From Comamonas testosteroni (GTDB lineage: Bacteria; Pseudomonadota; Gammaproteobacteria; Burkholderiales; Burkholderiaceae_C): a stretch of 64,000 nt of DNA. Of this stretch, positions 45,604 to 53,865 are shown piece by piece. Under the pieces are notes generated by a model. That model was not told where the DNA came from and made no database searches. It saw only the letters and a program-made list of their open reading frames with translations. The stretch is taken from NCBI RefSeq assembly GCF_014076415.1, contig NZ_CP043568.1, positions 1,674,001-1,738,000 on the forward strand, read 5' to 3'. Position 1 is the first letter of the stretch. Each line of letters opens with the position of its first letter. A program made the translations under genes and the position numbers.

Positions 45604-47112
45604 ATGTGTGGAATCGTTGGTGTGGTGAGCACCACACCCGTGAATCAGCTGATTTATGACGCTTTGCTGCTGCTGCAGCACCGTGGGCAGGATGCAGCCG
45701 GCATCGTGACCCAGCAGGAACGCAAGTTCTTCATGCACAAGGCCAAGGGCATGGTGAAGGATGTGTTCCGCACCCGCAATATGCGTGCTCTGCCCGGTGA
45801 TGTGGGTCTGGGTCAGGTGCGGTATCCCACTGCGGGCAATGCATCCAGCGAGGAAGAGGCTCAGCCCTTCTACGTGAATGCGCCCTTCGGTATCGTCATG
45901 GTGCACAACGGCAATCTCACCAATGCCAAGCAACTGCGCCGCGAACTGGCGGACACCGATCATCGCCACACCAACACTGAAAGCGACTCCGAAGTCCTGC
46001 TCAACGTGCTGGCGCACGAGATCGGTCGCGCCTCCAGCGGCGCGCCGCTGCAGAGCGAGGAAATCTTCAAGGCCGTGCGTGCAGTGCACAAGCGCATCAA
46101 GGGCTCTTACGCCGTGATCGCGCTGATCGCCGGCTACGGCCTGCTGGCCTTCCGCGATCCCTTCGGCATTCGTCCGCTGTGCATGGGGCGCGGCAATGAC
46201 GGCACCATCATGCTGGCCAGCGAGTCCGTGGCGCTGGAAGGTACAACCCATCAGTTCGAGCGCGACATTGCTCCTGGCGAAGCGATCTTTGTGCACAACG
46301 ACGGCCGTGTCGAGAGCCAGCAATGCGCTGAAAAGACCCAGCTCAATCCCTGTGTGTTCGAGTATGTGTATCTGGCACGTCCCGACTCCACCATGGACGG
46401 CATTTCGGTCTATCAGGCTCGCCTGAACATGGGTGAGACGCTGGCCAAGCGCGTGATCTCCATGGTGCCGCCCAATGAAATCGATGCGGTGATTCCCATT
46501 CCCGAATCGAGCCGCCCCAGTGCCATGCAACTGGCCCAGTTGCTGGGCAAGCCCTATCGCGAAGGTTTTGTGAAGAACCGCTATGTGGGCCGTACCTTCA
46601 TCATGCCCGGCCAGGGCGCGCGCAAGAAGTCGGTGCGCCAGAAGCTCAACGCCATCAGCAGCGAGTTCAAGGGCCGCAATGTGCTGCTGGTCGATGACTC
46701 CATCGTGCGCGGCACCACCTCCAAGGAAATCGTGCAGATGGCGCGCGATGCAGGTGCCAACAAGGTGTATCTGGCCTCCGCTGCGCCACCCGTGCGTCAC
46801 CCCAACGTGTACGGCATCGACATGCCCACGCGCTCCGAGCTGGTGGCTCACGGCCGTACGGTCGAGGAAATTCGCCAGGTCATCGGCTGCGACGCGCTGA
46901 TCTATCAGGACGTGGAAGCCATGAAGCAGGCCGTGGGCAAGATCAATGCCCAGGTGAGCGGCTTCGAGGCATCGTGTTTCGACGGTATCTATATCACCGG
47001 CGATATTTCCGATGAAGAGGTGACGGCGCTCAACGAGGGCCGCAATCGTGGCAGCGAAGAGGAGAGCGAAGACACTTCGCGCCTGTCCTTGCCGAATGCT
47101 CAGGAAAGCTGA
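45604..47112 (+). CDS. purF: Amidophosphoribosyltransferase
   Basis: First committed step of purine synthesis: PRPP + glutamine to 5-phosphoribosylamine. 502 residues. The start MCGIVGVV exposes the catalytic Cys2 of the class II glutamine amidotransferase; a frame open back to 45478 would bury it and is rejected. Other motifs: LLLQHRGQDAAGI, GNLTNAKQL and the PRPP loop VLLVDDSIVRGTTSKEIV. Followed by a terminator. Confidence 0.97.
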   Translation: MCGIVGVVSTTPVNQLIYDALLLLQHRGQDAAGIVTQQERKFFMHKAKGMVKDVFRTRNMRALPGDVGLGQVRYPTAGNASSEEEAQPFYVNAPFGIVMVHNGNLTNAKQLRRELADTDHRHTNTESDSEVLLNVLAHEIGRASSGAPLQSEEIFKAVRAVHKRIKGSYAVIALIAGYGLLAFRDPFGIRPLCMGRGNDGTIMLASESVALEGTTHQFERDIAPGEAIFVHNDGRVESQQCAEKTQLNPCVFEYVYLARPDSTMDGISVYQARLNMGETLAKRVISMVPPNEIDAVIPIPESSRPSAMQLAQLLGKPYREGFVKNRYVGRTFIMPGQGARKKSVRQKLNAISSEFKGRNVLLVDDSIVRGTTSKEIVQMARDAGANKVYLASAAPPVRHPNVYGIDMPTRSELVAHGRTVEEIRQVIGCDALIYQDVEAMKQAVGKINAQVSGFEASCFDGIYITGDISDEEVTALNEGRNRGSEEESEDTSRLSLPNAQES

Positions 47113-47148
47113 GCGCTGGCGTTCAATCGCAGCGAATGACTGAGTGTG

Positions 47149-47172
47149 AAGGGTTGCTGAGGCAACCCTTTT
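47149..47172 (+). terminator. Rho-independent terminator of purF
   Basis: AAGGGTTGC, TGAG, GCAACCCTT, then TT: a 9-bp stem 36 bp after the purF stop. The U-run is short but the stem is strong. Confidence 0.75.
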
Positions 47173-47382
47173 CATTCGGGAGGACAATGGCAGAGCTGCG
47201 CGGTCGGTGTGCTCTTTAATCGTGAGCGCATGACGTATGTCCATAAAGCGTTTGAGTCTGATTTGACTCGGATTCCTTGGCATGCGAGCAAGGCATATTC
47301 AAAGACCGGCACGGCGAGTGCCGCCGGTCAAGCTGGTAGAGCAGCATGCGTGCGGGCCTGATTGGCGGTCTGCAGCGGACTC
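47173..47382. promoter_or_regulatory. metZ: metZ upstream region with repeat copy D and a hairpin
   Basis: 47221-47269 (core ATAAAGCGTTTGAGTCTGAT) matches the dispersed repeat copy at 61500-61546 (GTTTGAGTCTGATCTGATT). 47304-47329 forms a hairpin GACCGGC/GCCGGTC with an inner GGCAC/GTGCC. No known SAM riboswitch pattern is recognised, although metZ genes are often SAM-regulated. Confidence 0.4.
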
Positions 47383-48627
47383 ATGACCGGTACCAACCAT
47401 CTGGATTTGACGATTGTGACCAACAAGACATTACCCGAAGGTTTGCATCCTGAAACTCTGGCCGTGCGCGAAGCGGTCGAGCGCAGCCAGTGGGGCGAGC
47501 ATTGCGAAGCCCTGTACATGACCAGCAGCTTTGTGCAGCCCGATGCGGCGACCGCAGCGCGCCGCTTTGCCAACGAAGAGCCGGGCTTCACCTATAGCCG
47601 CACCGGTAACCCCACGGTCACCAGCTTTGAAAAGCGTCTGGCGGCCATGGAAGGCACGGAATGTGCGGTCGCGACTTCCACCGGCATGTCGGCCATCTTG
47701 CTGGTGGCGCTGACGGCCCTTAAGACAGGCGATCATGTGATCTGCTCGCAGTCCATGTTCGGCTCCACCATCAAGCTGTTGGGAACCGAGATGGCACGCT
47801 TCGGCGTGGAAACCACGTTTGTCTCGCAGACCGATATCGAAGCCTGGAAGGCGGCCATCAAGCCCAACACGCGCATGCTGTTTGCCGAGACGCCCACCAA
47901 CCCGCTGACCGATCTCTGCGACATCGCTGCACTGGCCGAGCTGGCGCACGCCAACAACGCGCTGCTGGCCGTGGACAACAGCTTTGCCACTCCCGTGCTG
48001 CAGCAGCCCGTGAAGTTCGGCGCCGACCTCGTCGTGCATTCGGGCACCAAGTTCCTCGACGGCCAGGGTCGCGTCATGGCTGGTGCAGTTTGCGGCACCA
48101 TTGCGCTCGTGGACAAGGTCATGGGCACTTTCTTGCGCAGCGGCGGACTGAACATCGCTCCCTACAACGCCTGGACGGTGATGAAGGGCCTGGAGACCCT
48201 GGCTTTGCGCGTCAAGGCGCAAAGCGCTGCGGCGCTGGAGTTTGCGGCCTGGCTGGAAGCCCATCCCAAGGTGGCGCGTGTGTACTACCCGGGCCTCAAG
48301 AGCCATCCTCAGCACGAGCTGGCCATGCGCCAGCAAAACGGCATGGGCGGCGCCGTGCTTGCGTTCGACGTGGTGGGCGAGGGGGCCGAGCAGTTGCGTG
48401 CCAATGCCTTCCATGTGGTGGACAGCACGCGTCTGTGCTCGATTACGGCCAACCTCGGTGATGTGAAGACTACCATCACCCATCCGGCCAGCACCTCGCA
48501 TGGTCGTCTGACCGAAGACCAGCGTCAGGCTGCAGGCGTGGGTCAGGGTCTGATTCGTATTTCCGTGGGTCTTGAGCATCTGGAAGACCTCAAGGTCGAT
48601 CTGGCTCGTGGACTGGATACGCTGTGA
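47383..48627 (+). CDS. metZ: O-succinylhomoserine sulfhydrylase
   Basis: PLP enzyme making homocysteine from O-succinylhomoserine and sulfide; 414 residues. Cys/Met-metabolism signature: YSRTGNPTVTSFEKRLAAMEG, the PLP-lysine segment DLVVHSGTKFLDGQGRVMAG and STRLCSITANLGDVKTTITHPAST. In Pseudomonas metZ likewise follows purF. ATG 47383 is favoured; a TTG at 47362 would add seven residues, and neither has a clear ribosome site. Confidence 0.9.
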   Translation: MTGTNHLDLTIVTNKTLPEGLHPETLAVREAVERSQWGEHCEALYMTSSFVQPDAATAARRFANEEPGFTYSRTGNPTVTSFEKRLAAMEGTECAVATSTGMSAILLVALTALKTGDHVICSQSMFGSTIKLLGTEMARFGVETTFVSQTDIEAWKAAIKPNTRMLFAETPTNPLTDLCDIAALAELAHANNALLAVDNSFATPVLQQPVKFGADLVVHSGTKFLDGQGRVMAGAVCGTIALVDKVMGTFLRSGGLNIAPYNAWTVMKGLETLALRVKAQSAAALEFAAWLEAHPKVARVYYPGLKSHPQHELAMRQQNGMGGAVLAFDVVGEGAEQLRANAFHVVDSTRLCSITANLGDVKTTITHPASTSHGRLTEDQRQAAGVGQGLIRISVGLEHLEDLKVDLARGLDTL

Positions 48628-48740
48628 AACACCCCCTGAGCCGCTTCGCGCCCTCCCCCTCAAGGGGGACCATGCCTGCGCTGCGAGGCGGCTCTTGCTC
48701 GGCACCCCTGGCCGAGACTGCGTGTGCATCAAGCGCCGCA
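48628..48740. repeat. GC-rich repeat-like intergenic segment between metZ and gltX
   Basis: CCCCTGAGCCGCTTCGCGCC, then CCTCCCCCTCAAGGGGGACC and GCGGCTCTTGC. It looks like the palindromic intergenic element that I recall as frequent in Comamonadaceae genomes, and partly like 31030-31102. Contains no supported gene. Confidence 0.4.
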
Positions 48741-48777
48741 GCCTTGGCGCAGGGAATGCCGTACAAGGATTTCTGAT

Positions 48778-50187
48778 ATGACAACCAACAAAATTCGCAC
48801 CCGCTTTGCCCCTTCGCCCACGGGCTTTATCCATCTGGGCAATATTCGTTCGGCCCTCTATCCCTGGGCTTTTGCGCGCGCCAATGGCGGTGACTTCGTG
48901 CTGCGCATCGAAGACACCGATCTGGAGCGTTCCACCCAGGCTTCCGTGGACGTGATCCTGGAAGGCATGGAATGGCTGCAACTGGACCACGACGAAGGTC
49001 CGTTCTATCAGATGCAGCGCATGGATCGCTACAAGCAGGTGTTGGCCACGCTGCAGGAAAAGGGCTATGTCTACCCCTGCTATATGAGCATGGAGGAGTT
49101 GGACGCACTGCGTGAAAAGCAGATGGCTGCCAAGGAAAAGCCCCGCTATGACGGCACATGGCGCCCCGAGGAGGGCAAGGTCCTGCCCGCCATTCCCGAA
49201 GGCGTGAAGCCCGTGCTACGCTTCAAGACTCCGCAAGCCGGTGTGGTGGGCTGGGACGACAAGTGCAAGGGCCGTATCGAGTTCCAGAACTCCGAGCTGG
49301 ACGATCTGGTGATTGCCCGCCCTGACGGTACGCCCACGTACAACTTCTGCGTCTGCGTGGACGACATGGACATGAACATCACTCATGTCATCCGTGGCGA
49401 CGACCATGTGAACAACACGCCGCGCCAGATCCACATCTTTGAAGCGCTGGGTGCCACCGTGCCTACCTTTGCCCATCTGCCCACCGTGCTCAACGAGCAA
49501 GGCGAGAAGATGAGCAAGCGCAACGGTGCCAAGGCCGTGACCCAGTACCGCGATGAAGGTTATCTGCCCGATGCCATGGTGAACTATCTGGCCCGCCTGG
49601 GTTGGAGCCACGGCGACGACGAAATCTTCAGCCGTGCCCAGTTCCTGGAGTGGTTCAACCTGGATCACCTGGGCCGTAGCGCCGGCCAGTTTGACGAGGC
49701 CAAGCTGCGCTGGGTCAATGCCCAGCATCTGAAGGCCATGGATGACGCTGAGCTGGCCCAACTGGTCAAGCCCTTTGTTGTCAAGGCAGGTGTGGCCGAG
49801 AGTCTGATCGATGCCGATGACCGTCTGGTGCGTATTGCTGCCTTGTTCAAGGATCGTTGCGAGACCTTGGTGGATCTGGCCAACTGGGCCAAGGTCTTCT
49901 ATGTGGACAGCGTGGAGCGCAATGCGGAAGACTACGCCAAGCATGTGACCGAGGCGGCCAACTCCGTGCTGGATGCATTTGCGGCTGTGCTGGAAAATGT
50001 GGAATGGACCAAGGAAGCCATTGCGGCTGCGATCAAGGAGTTGCTCAAGGCGCAGGGCGTGAAGATGCCCGTACTGGCCATGCCTGTGCGTGTTCTGGCC
50101 GTGGGCACAGCCCATACTCCCTCGGTCGATGCAGTGCTGGAATTGCTTGGACGTGAAAAAGTTATCGCGCGTTTGAAAAATCGCTAA
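48778..50187 (+). CDS. gltX: Glutamyl-tRNA synthetase
   Basis: Charges tRNA-Glu; 469 residues, class I synthetase. HIGH-like motif [17 protein letters not shown] and KMSKRNG (KMSKS) are present; [14 protein letters not shown] and [14 protein letters not shown] are typical. ATG 48778 fits the family's start. Immediately downstream, and in the same direction, lie several copies of tRNA-Glu, the enzyme's own substrate, whose promoter overlaps the end of the gene. Confidence 0.97.
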   Translation: MTTNKIRTRFAPSPTGFIHLGNIRSALYPWAFARANGGDFVLRIEDTDLERSTQASVDVILEGMEWLQLDHDEGPFYQMQRMDRYKQVLATLQEKGYVYPCYMSMEELDALREKQMAAKEKPRYDGTWRPEEGKVLPAIPEGVKPVLRFKTPQAGVVGWDDKCKGRIEFQNSELDDLVIARPDGTPTYNFCVCVDDMDMNITHVIRGDDHVNNTPRQIHIFEALGATVPTFAHLPTVLNEQGEKMSKRNGAKAVTQYRDEGYLPDAMVNYLARLGWSHGDDEIFSRAQFLEWFNLDHLGRSAGQFDEAKLRWVNAQHLKAMDDAELAQLVKPFVVKAGVAESLIDADDRLVRIAALFKDRCETLVDLANWAKVFYVDSVERNAEDYAKHVTEAANSVLDAFAAVLENVEWTKEAIAAAIKELLKAQGVKMPVLAMPVRVLAVGTAHTPSVDAVLELLGREKVIARLKNR

Positions 50188-50202
50188 AAACCTGTCTATA
50201 AT
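50173..50202 (+). promoter_or_regulatory. Promoter of the first tRNA array
   Basis: TTGAAA (50173-50178), 18-bp spacer, TATAAT (50197-50202). The -10 is a perfect consensus. The -35 lies inside the last codons of gltX. About 50 bp upstream of the first tRNA-Ala. Confidence 0.75.
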
Positions 50203-50254
50203 TCGAGTCTCTGCAAAACGCGACTGATAAAAAGGTTGTCTTGCAGAGAGTTTT

Positions 50255-50330
<76 letters not shown>

Positions 50331-50374
50331 AAATTTTGACGGCGAGTCGCAAGACTCGAATCGTTCTAGGAATT

Positions 50375-50450
50375 GACCCTATCGTCTAGAGGCCTAGGAC
50401 ATCACCCTTTCACGGTGAGTACCGGGGTTCGAATCCCCGTAGGGTCGCCA
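50375..50450 (+). tRNA. tRNA-Glu(TTC), array copy 1
   Basis: 76 nt with CCA. Acceptor GACCCTA/TAGGGTC, anticodon TTC in CACCCTTTCACGGTG, T arm GGTTCGAATCC. Starts 120 bp after the start of the preceding tRNA-Ala. Confidence 0.95.
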
Positions 50451-50498
50451 AGTTTGAAGCGCTTGCAGCTATACAATGTGTAGCAAAGCTTCCTGCCA

Positions 50499-50575
50499 GG
50501 AGTGGTAGTTCAGTTGGTTAGAATACCGGCCTGTCACGCCGGGGGTCGCGGGTTCGAGTCCCGTCCACTCCGCCA
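50499..50575 (+). tRNA. tRNA-Asp(GTC), array copy 1
   Basis: 77 nt with CCA. Acceptor GGAGTGG/CCACTCC, anticodon GTC in CGGCCTGTCACGCCG, T arm GGTTCGAGTCC. The Glu-Asp spacer holds AGCGCTTGCAGCTAT, a core of the dispersed repeat. Confidence 0.95.
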
Positions 50576-50591
50576 GTTTGGCTAGTCGCTT

Positions 50592-50634
50592 GATTAAAAA
50601 AGCGCCTTTATTTTCAGAAGGCGCTTTTTTAATC
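50592..50634 (+). terminator. Terminator inside the tRNA array after Asp copy 1
   Basis: Perfect 15-bp stem GATTAAAAAAGCGCC/GGCGCTTTTTTAATC with a 13-nt loop. It splits the array: Ala-Glu-Asp before it, Glu-Asp-Ala-Glu-Asp-Ala-Glu-Asp after it, so the second part needs its own promoter or read-through. Confidence 0.9.
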
Positions 50635-50661
50635 GGTGCGAAAGCAAAGATTCTAGGTTAT

Positions 50662-50737
50662 GACCCTATCGTCTAGAGGCCTAGGACATCACCCTTTCAC
50701 GGTGAGTACCGGGGTTCGAATCCCCGTAGGGTCGCCA
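50662..50737 (+). tRNA. tRNA-Glu(TTC), array copy 2
   Basis: Identical in sequence to copy 1. It follows the internal terminator directly; the tRNA-Ala that should precede it in the repeating unit is missing. Confidence 0.95.
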
Positions 50738-50785
50738 AGTTTGAAGCGCTTGCAGCTACACAATGTGTAGCAAAGCTTCCTGCCA

Positions 50786-50862
50786 GGAGTGGTAGTTCAG
50801 TTGGTTAGAATACCGGCCTGTCACGCCGGGGGTCGCGGGTTCGAGTCCCGTCCACTCCGCCA
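50786..50862 (+). tRNA. tRNA-Asp(GTC), array copy 2
   Basis: Identical to copy 1; same 48-bp spacer from tRNA-Glu, with one base change (GCAGCTACAC instead of GCAGCTATAC). Confidence 0.95.
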
Positions 50863-50871
50863 CAGTTTTTT

Positions 50872-50947
<76 letters not shown>

Positions 50948-50991
50948 AAATTTTGACGGCGAGTCGCAAGACTCGAATCGTTCTAGGAATT

Positions 50992-51067
50992 GACCCTATC
51001 GTCTAGAGGCCTAGGACATCACCCTTTCACGGTGAGTACCGGGGTTCGAATCCCCGTAGGGTCGCCA
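50992..51067 (+). tRNA. tRNA-Glu(TTC), array copy 3
   Basis: Identical to copy 1, 120 bp after the start of tRNA-Ala copy 2, with the same spacer. Confidence 0.95.
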
Positions 51068-51115
51068 AGTTTGAAGCGCTTGCAGCTATACAATGTGTAG
51101 CAAAGCTTCCTGCCA

Positions 51116-51192
51116 GGAGTGGTAGTTCAGTTGGTTAGAATACCGGCCTGTCACGCCGGGGGTCGCGGGTTCGAGTCCCGTCCACTCCGCCA
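51116..51192 (+). tRNA. tRNA-Asp(GTC), array copy 3
   Basis: Identical to copy 1, 244 bp after the start of tRNA-Ala copy 2. Confidence 0.95.
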
Positions 51193-51200
51193 CAGTTTTT

Positions 51201-51276
<76 letters not shown>

Positions 51277-51320
51277 AAATTTTGACGGCGAGTCGCAAGA
51301 CTCGAATCGTTCTAGGAATT

Positions 51321-51396
51321 GACCCTATCGTCTAGAGGCCTAGGACATCACCCTTTCACGGTGAGTACCGGGGTTCGAATCCCCGTAGGGTCGCCA
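51321..51396 (+). tRNA. tRNA-Glu(TTC), array copy 4
   Basis: Identical to copy 1; third complete unit of the first array. Confidence 0.95.
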
Positions 51397-51444
51397 AGTT
51401 TGAAGCGCTTGCAGCTACACAATGTGTAGCAAAGCTTCCTGCCA

Positions 51445-51521
51445 GGAGTGGTAGTTCAGTTGGTTAGAATACCGGCCTGTCACGCCGGGGGTCGCGGGTT
51501 CGAGTCCCGTCCACTCCGCCA
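51445..51521 (+). tRNA. tRNA-Asp(GTC), array copy 4
   Basis: Identical to copy 1; last tRNA of the first array, followed by a terminator. Confidence 0.95.
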
Positions 51522-51526
51522 GATTC

Positions 51527-51563
51527 AAAAAGCCGCAATCAAGCAATTGGTTGCGGCTTTTTT
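51527..51563 (+). terminator. Terminator of the first tRNA array
   Basis: AAAAAGCCGCAA/TTGCGGCTTTTT with a 12-nt loop and T-run. The same sequence ends the second array at 58997. Confidence 0.92.
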
Positions 51564-51798
51564 CTTGCCTGCGGCACTCTGGTTGATCTGATGTGCTCCT
51601 GACTTTCTAGCAAGATACCCTTGCAATGCAAGTGCTATGGCGATACGCTATCGTTCACCCTTACAGATGTTGACAAAAGTTTTTCATGCGGGAACTTTTG
51701 CTACCAACCGGTACACCATCTTGTCACCATTGGGTCTGCTTCCCGGTGACTGTCTCGCCCCTTCATTGTTGTTCGTTTAACCACAGCTCCTTCGATCC
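51564..51798. promoter_or_regulatory. Promoter/operator region of the metal-efflux operon
   Basis: 235 bp. CAAAAGTT (51674-51681) and AACTTTTG (51693-51700) form a perfect inverted repeat; TTGACA (51670-51675) overlaps its left arm as a possible -35, but a good -10 is not seen. A short palindrome CTTGCAATGCAAG lies near 51621. These are candidate sites for the (unidentified) metal regulator. Confidence 0.45.
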
Positions 51799-52197
51799 AT
51801 GCGCCCGGCGTCTTCCTTTCTGCTGTCGCTGCTGATGTTTGCCTCCATCATCGGGGTGCAACTCGTCGCCATGTGGCCCGCGGGTTCGCAAGATGTGGTG
51901 GCCATGGCTTATGTGCTCGATGCAGAGCCGCACGAATACGGTGTCGATGTGCTGCAGGAGTTCGAGGACGATGTGGAGGAAGATGCGGTGGAGTTCTCCA
52001 TTCACCGTCCGCATCGCACTGCCGAGCTCAATCCGGCGCAAGATGATCGCAATGAATTGTTTGGCCCTCCCGAAGCGGTAGCTGTCGGTGTGGCCGATGT
52101 CCGGGTGCCTCCTCAGGGGCATGTGGTGCACCCGACTTATCCCTGGCCGGAAAGCATGTTGCGTCCGCCAAGTCTCAGCCTGCCGCTGGCAGGCTAG
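51799..52197 (+). CDS. Small exported protein of unknown function, first gene of the efflux locus
   Basis: A 132-residue protein with an N-terminal hydrophobic segment (residues 5-26) that reads as a signal peptide or membrane anchor. The mature part is very acidic around residues 52-65 (EFEDDVEEDAVEF), contains several His and ends Pro-rich. It has no cysteine and matches no family I know, but its position before czcC mirrors small leader genes such as czcI or cnrY, so a periplasmic metal-binding or sensory role is conceivable. No Shine-Dalgarno site is visible before ATG 51799. Confidence 0.5.
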   Translation: MRPASSFLLSLLMFASIIGVQLVAMWPAGSQDVVAMAYVLDAEPHEYGVDVLQEFEDDVEEDAVEFSIHRPHRTAELNPAQDDRNELFGPPEAVAVGVADVRVPPQGHVVHPTYPWPESMLRPPSLSLPLAG

Positions 52198-52457
52198 CTC
52201 CAGCTCAGCTGACGTCATCACGTCAGAGCGTTTGCGCTGGGCTTTTTAGACCCCCGATACCTGCCGCCCGTCATTCCAGCGCCTGCATGGCCTGGAATGT
52301 GCTTGTCTGCAGAGCATGGCTCTGAGACAGGTCTGGGGCGGCTTCACCTGCTCAGGTGTAACTGATCCTGCATCGCATGCGGCAGCTGCCGCATGTGCAT
52401 GACAGGTTTTCGACCCTTTCCTCACTTTATCTGCCCTCAAGAAGGCAGCTGTGTTCT
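52198..52457. promoter_or_regulatory. Structured gap before czcC with four inverted repeats
   Basis: 260 bp. CTGACGT/ACGTCAG (52209-52226), CATTCCAG/CTGGAATG (52272-52299), CACCTG/CAGGTG (52345-52358) and a perfect 20-bp palindrome CATGCGGCAGCTGCCGCATG (52376-52395). The first is near a GGGCTTTTTAG stretch and may be a terminator; the last lies 62 bp before czcC and may be an operator or translation-control hairpin. Confidence 0.55.
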
Positions 52458-53819
52458 ATGTTCAATAGATCGATAGTGCCGGCTTCTTTACCGGCCAAGG
52501 CCAGTAAGAATTCTTCTGGCCATGCACCATTGCGGAGCCCCAAACGCGCGGCCGTGTTCGGCCTGTGTCTCGCAGCAGCTCTGGCTGCGCATGCTCAGAC
52601 CAATACCCATGGCGCGCCACAAATCAGCAGCACCATTTCAGATCAGGCGCAGCCCAAGCTGACTTTGACGCAGCTGGTGCAGACCGTGCTGGACAATAAT
52701 CCCGAGTTGCGCTCCGTGCAGCAGTCGAGCGTTACGGCTCAGGCGGCTGTGGTCAGTGCTGGCGCGCTGCCCAACCCCAAGCTGGAGTGGAGCCGTGGCG
52801 ACAACAAGGCGCGTTTGGCATCGGCGACGCCCGGCAATGTGCAGACCATGGGGATCTCGGTTCCCATAGAAATGCCTTCCGTGCGCGCTGCACGTATCGA
52901 AGCGGCGCAAGCCGGGCAGCGAGCATCCGTGCACCAGATTGCTGCATCGCGCAATGCGCTCGTGGCCCAGGTCAAGCTCAAGGCCTACGAGGTGGTCCTG
53001 CGACAGGCGCAGGCACAGGCAGCCTATGACGCCGTCAAGCTGCTGGAGCAGGCTCATGAGCGTGTACGCGTACGAGTTTCCAGCGGTGAAGCAGCGCGCT
53101 ACGAAATCATCAAGGCCGATGCCGAACTGATCAACGCTCGTCAGCAGGAGCAGTCTGCCCGTTTGCTGGCTGAGCAATCCCAGCTCACGCTCAATCGTCT
53201 GGCTGCAGGCCGGTTGCCCAATCGCTTTGATCTGGCCCTGTCTCTGCAGGATCCGGTGGAGAAAGCGCAGTTGCAGAACATCAACTGGCAGTCCCATCCG
53301 GAGCTGCTGCAGCTGCAGTCCGAGGTGGACAAGGCCGAAGCGCAGAAGAACGGTGCCAAAGCCAGCCGTTGGCCGGGTCTTGAGCTGCGTTACGCGCAGA
53401 CGCGTGAGCCCGATATCCGCAATAACACCATCGGCGTGAGCATGCAGATTCCGCTGTTCGACCAGCGTCGCGGCCCGATTGATGAGGCTGCTTCGGAGGC
53501 CGAGCGTGCTCGTCTGCGCATGGAAGGTCGCAAGGCCGAACTGGAGCAGCAGATGTTGCAGGCCTGGAAGGTCATGGAAATGGCGCAGGTACGCACCAAG
53601 GCTCTGAGCGAGGGCGCGGTGCGCGAGGCCGAATCGGCCCTGCGCGTAGCAGAGGCTGCTTACCGCTTCGGCGAGCGCGGCATTCTGGATGTGCTGGATG
53701 CCCAGCGCGTGCTGCGCACGGTGCGCGCCGATTTGCTTGAAGCCCGTTATCAGCTTCAATCCGCCCGGATTGAACTGGATTTTCTGGCTGGTCGCTATGC
53801 CCAGCCTTCCTCGCTTTGA
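52458..53819 (+). CDS. czcC: Outer-membrane efflux protein, CzcC/TolC type
   Basis: Outer-membrane channel of a tripartite RND metal efflux system, 453 aa. An unusually long basic N-region precedes the signal core AAVFGLCLAAALAAHAQ. The mature protein has two OEP repeats with long coiled-coil helices (residues ~120-210 and ~320-440); GALPNPKLEW and FGERGILDVLDAQRVLRTV are typical. ATG 52458 is used; the frame is open to 52377. czcB follows after 46 bp. Confidence 0.88.
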   Translation: MFNRSIVPASLPAKASKNSSGHAPLRSPKRAAVFGLCLAAALAAHAQTNTHGAPQISSTISDQAQPKLTLTQLVQTVLDNNPELRSVQQSSVTAQAAVVSAGALPNPKLEWSRGDNKARLASATPGNVQTMGISVPIEMPSVRAARIEAAQAGQRASVHQIAASRNALVAQVKLKAYEVVLRQAQAQAAYDAVKLLEQAHERVRVRVSSGEAARYEIIKADAELINARQQEQSARLLAEQSQLTLNRLAAGRLPNRFDLALSLQDPVEKAQLQNINWQSHPELLQLQSEVDKAEAQKNGAKASRWPGLELRYAQTREPDIRNNTIGVSMQIPLFDQRRGPIDEAASEAERARLRMEGRKAELEQQMLQAWKVMEMAQVRTKALSEGAVREAESALRVAEAAYRFGERGILDVLDAQRVLRTVRADLLEARYQLQSARIELDFLAGRYAQPSSL

Positions 53820-53865
53820 GCTTTCAAAGTCAAGACCACGTTTTCGTATTTTTTGAATTCGCTTT

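Noticed and set aside
47210..47220. TGCTCTTTAAT resembling the boxA antitermination element of rRNA leaders
   Set aside because: No rRNA gene is near and a ten-base match is expected by chance at a noticeable rate; no boxB or boxC-like companion seen.
47173..47382. Possible SAM riboswitch before metZ
   Set aside because: No match to the SAM-I or SAM-II patterns I know; only a simple hairpin and a dispersed repeat copy are present.
51763..52221. Minus-strand frame of 152 codons opposite the first gene of the efflux locus
   Set aside because: The plus-strand frame has a hydrophobic signal segment and sits co-directionally with czcCBA; the minus frame has neither.
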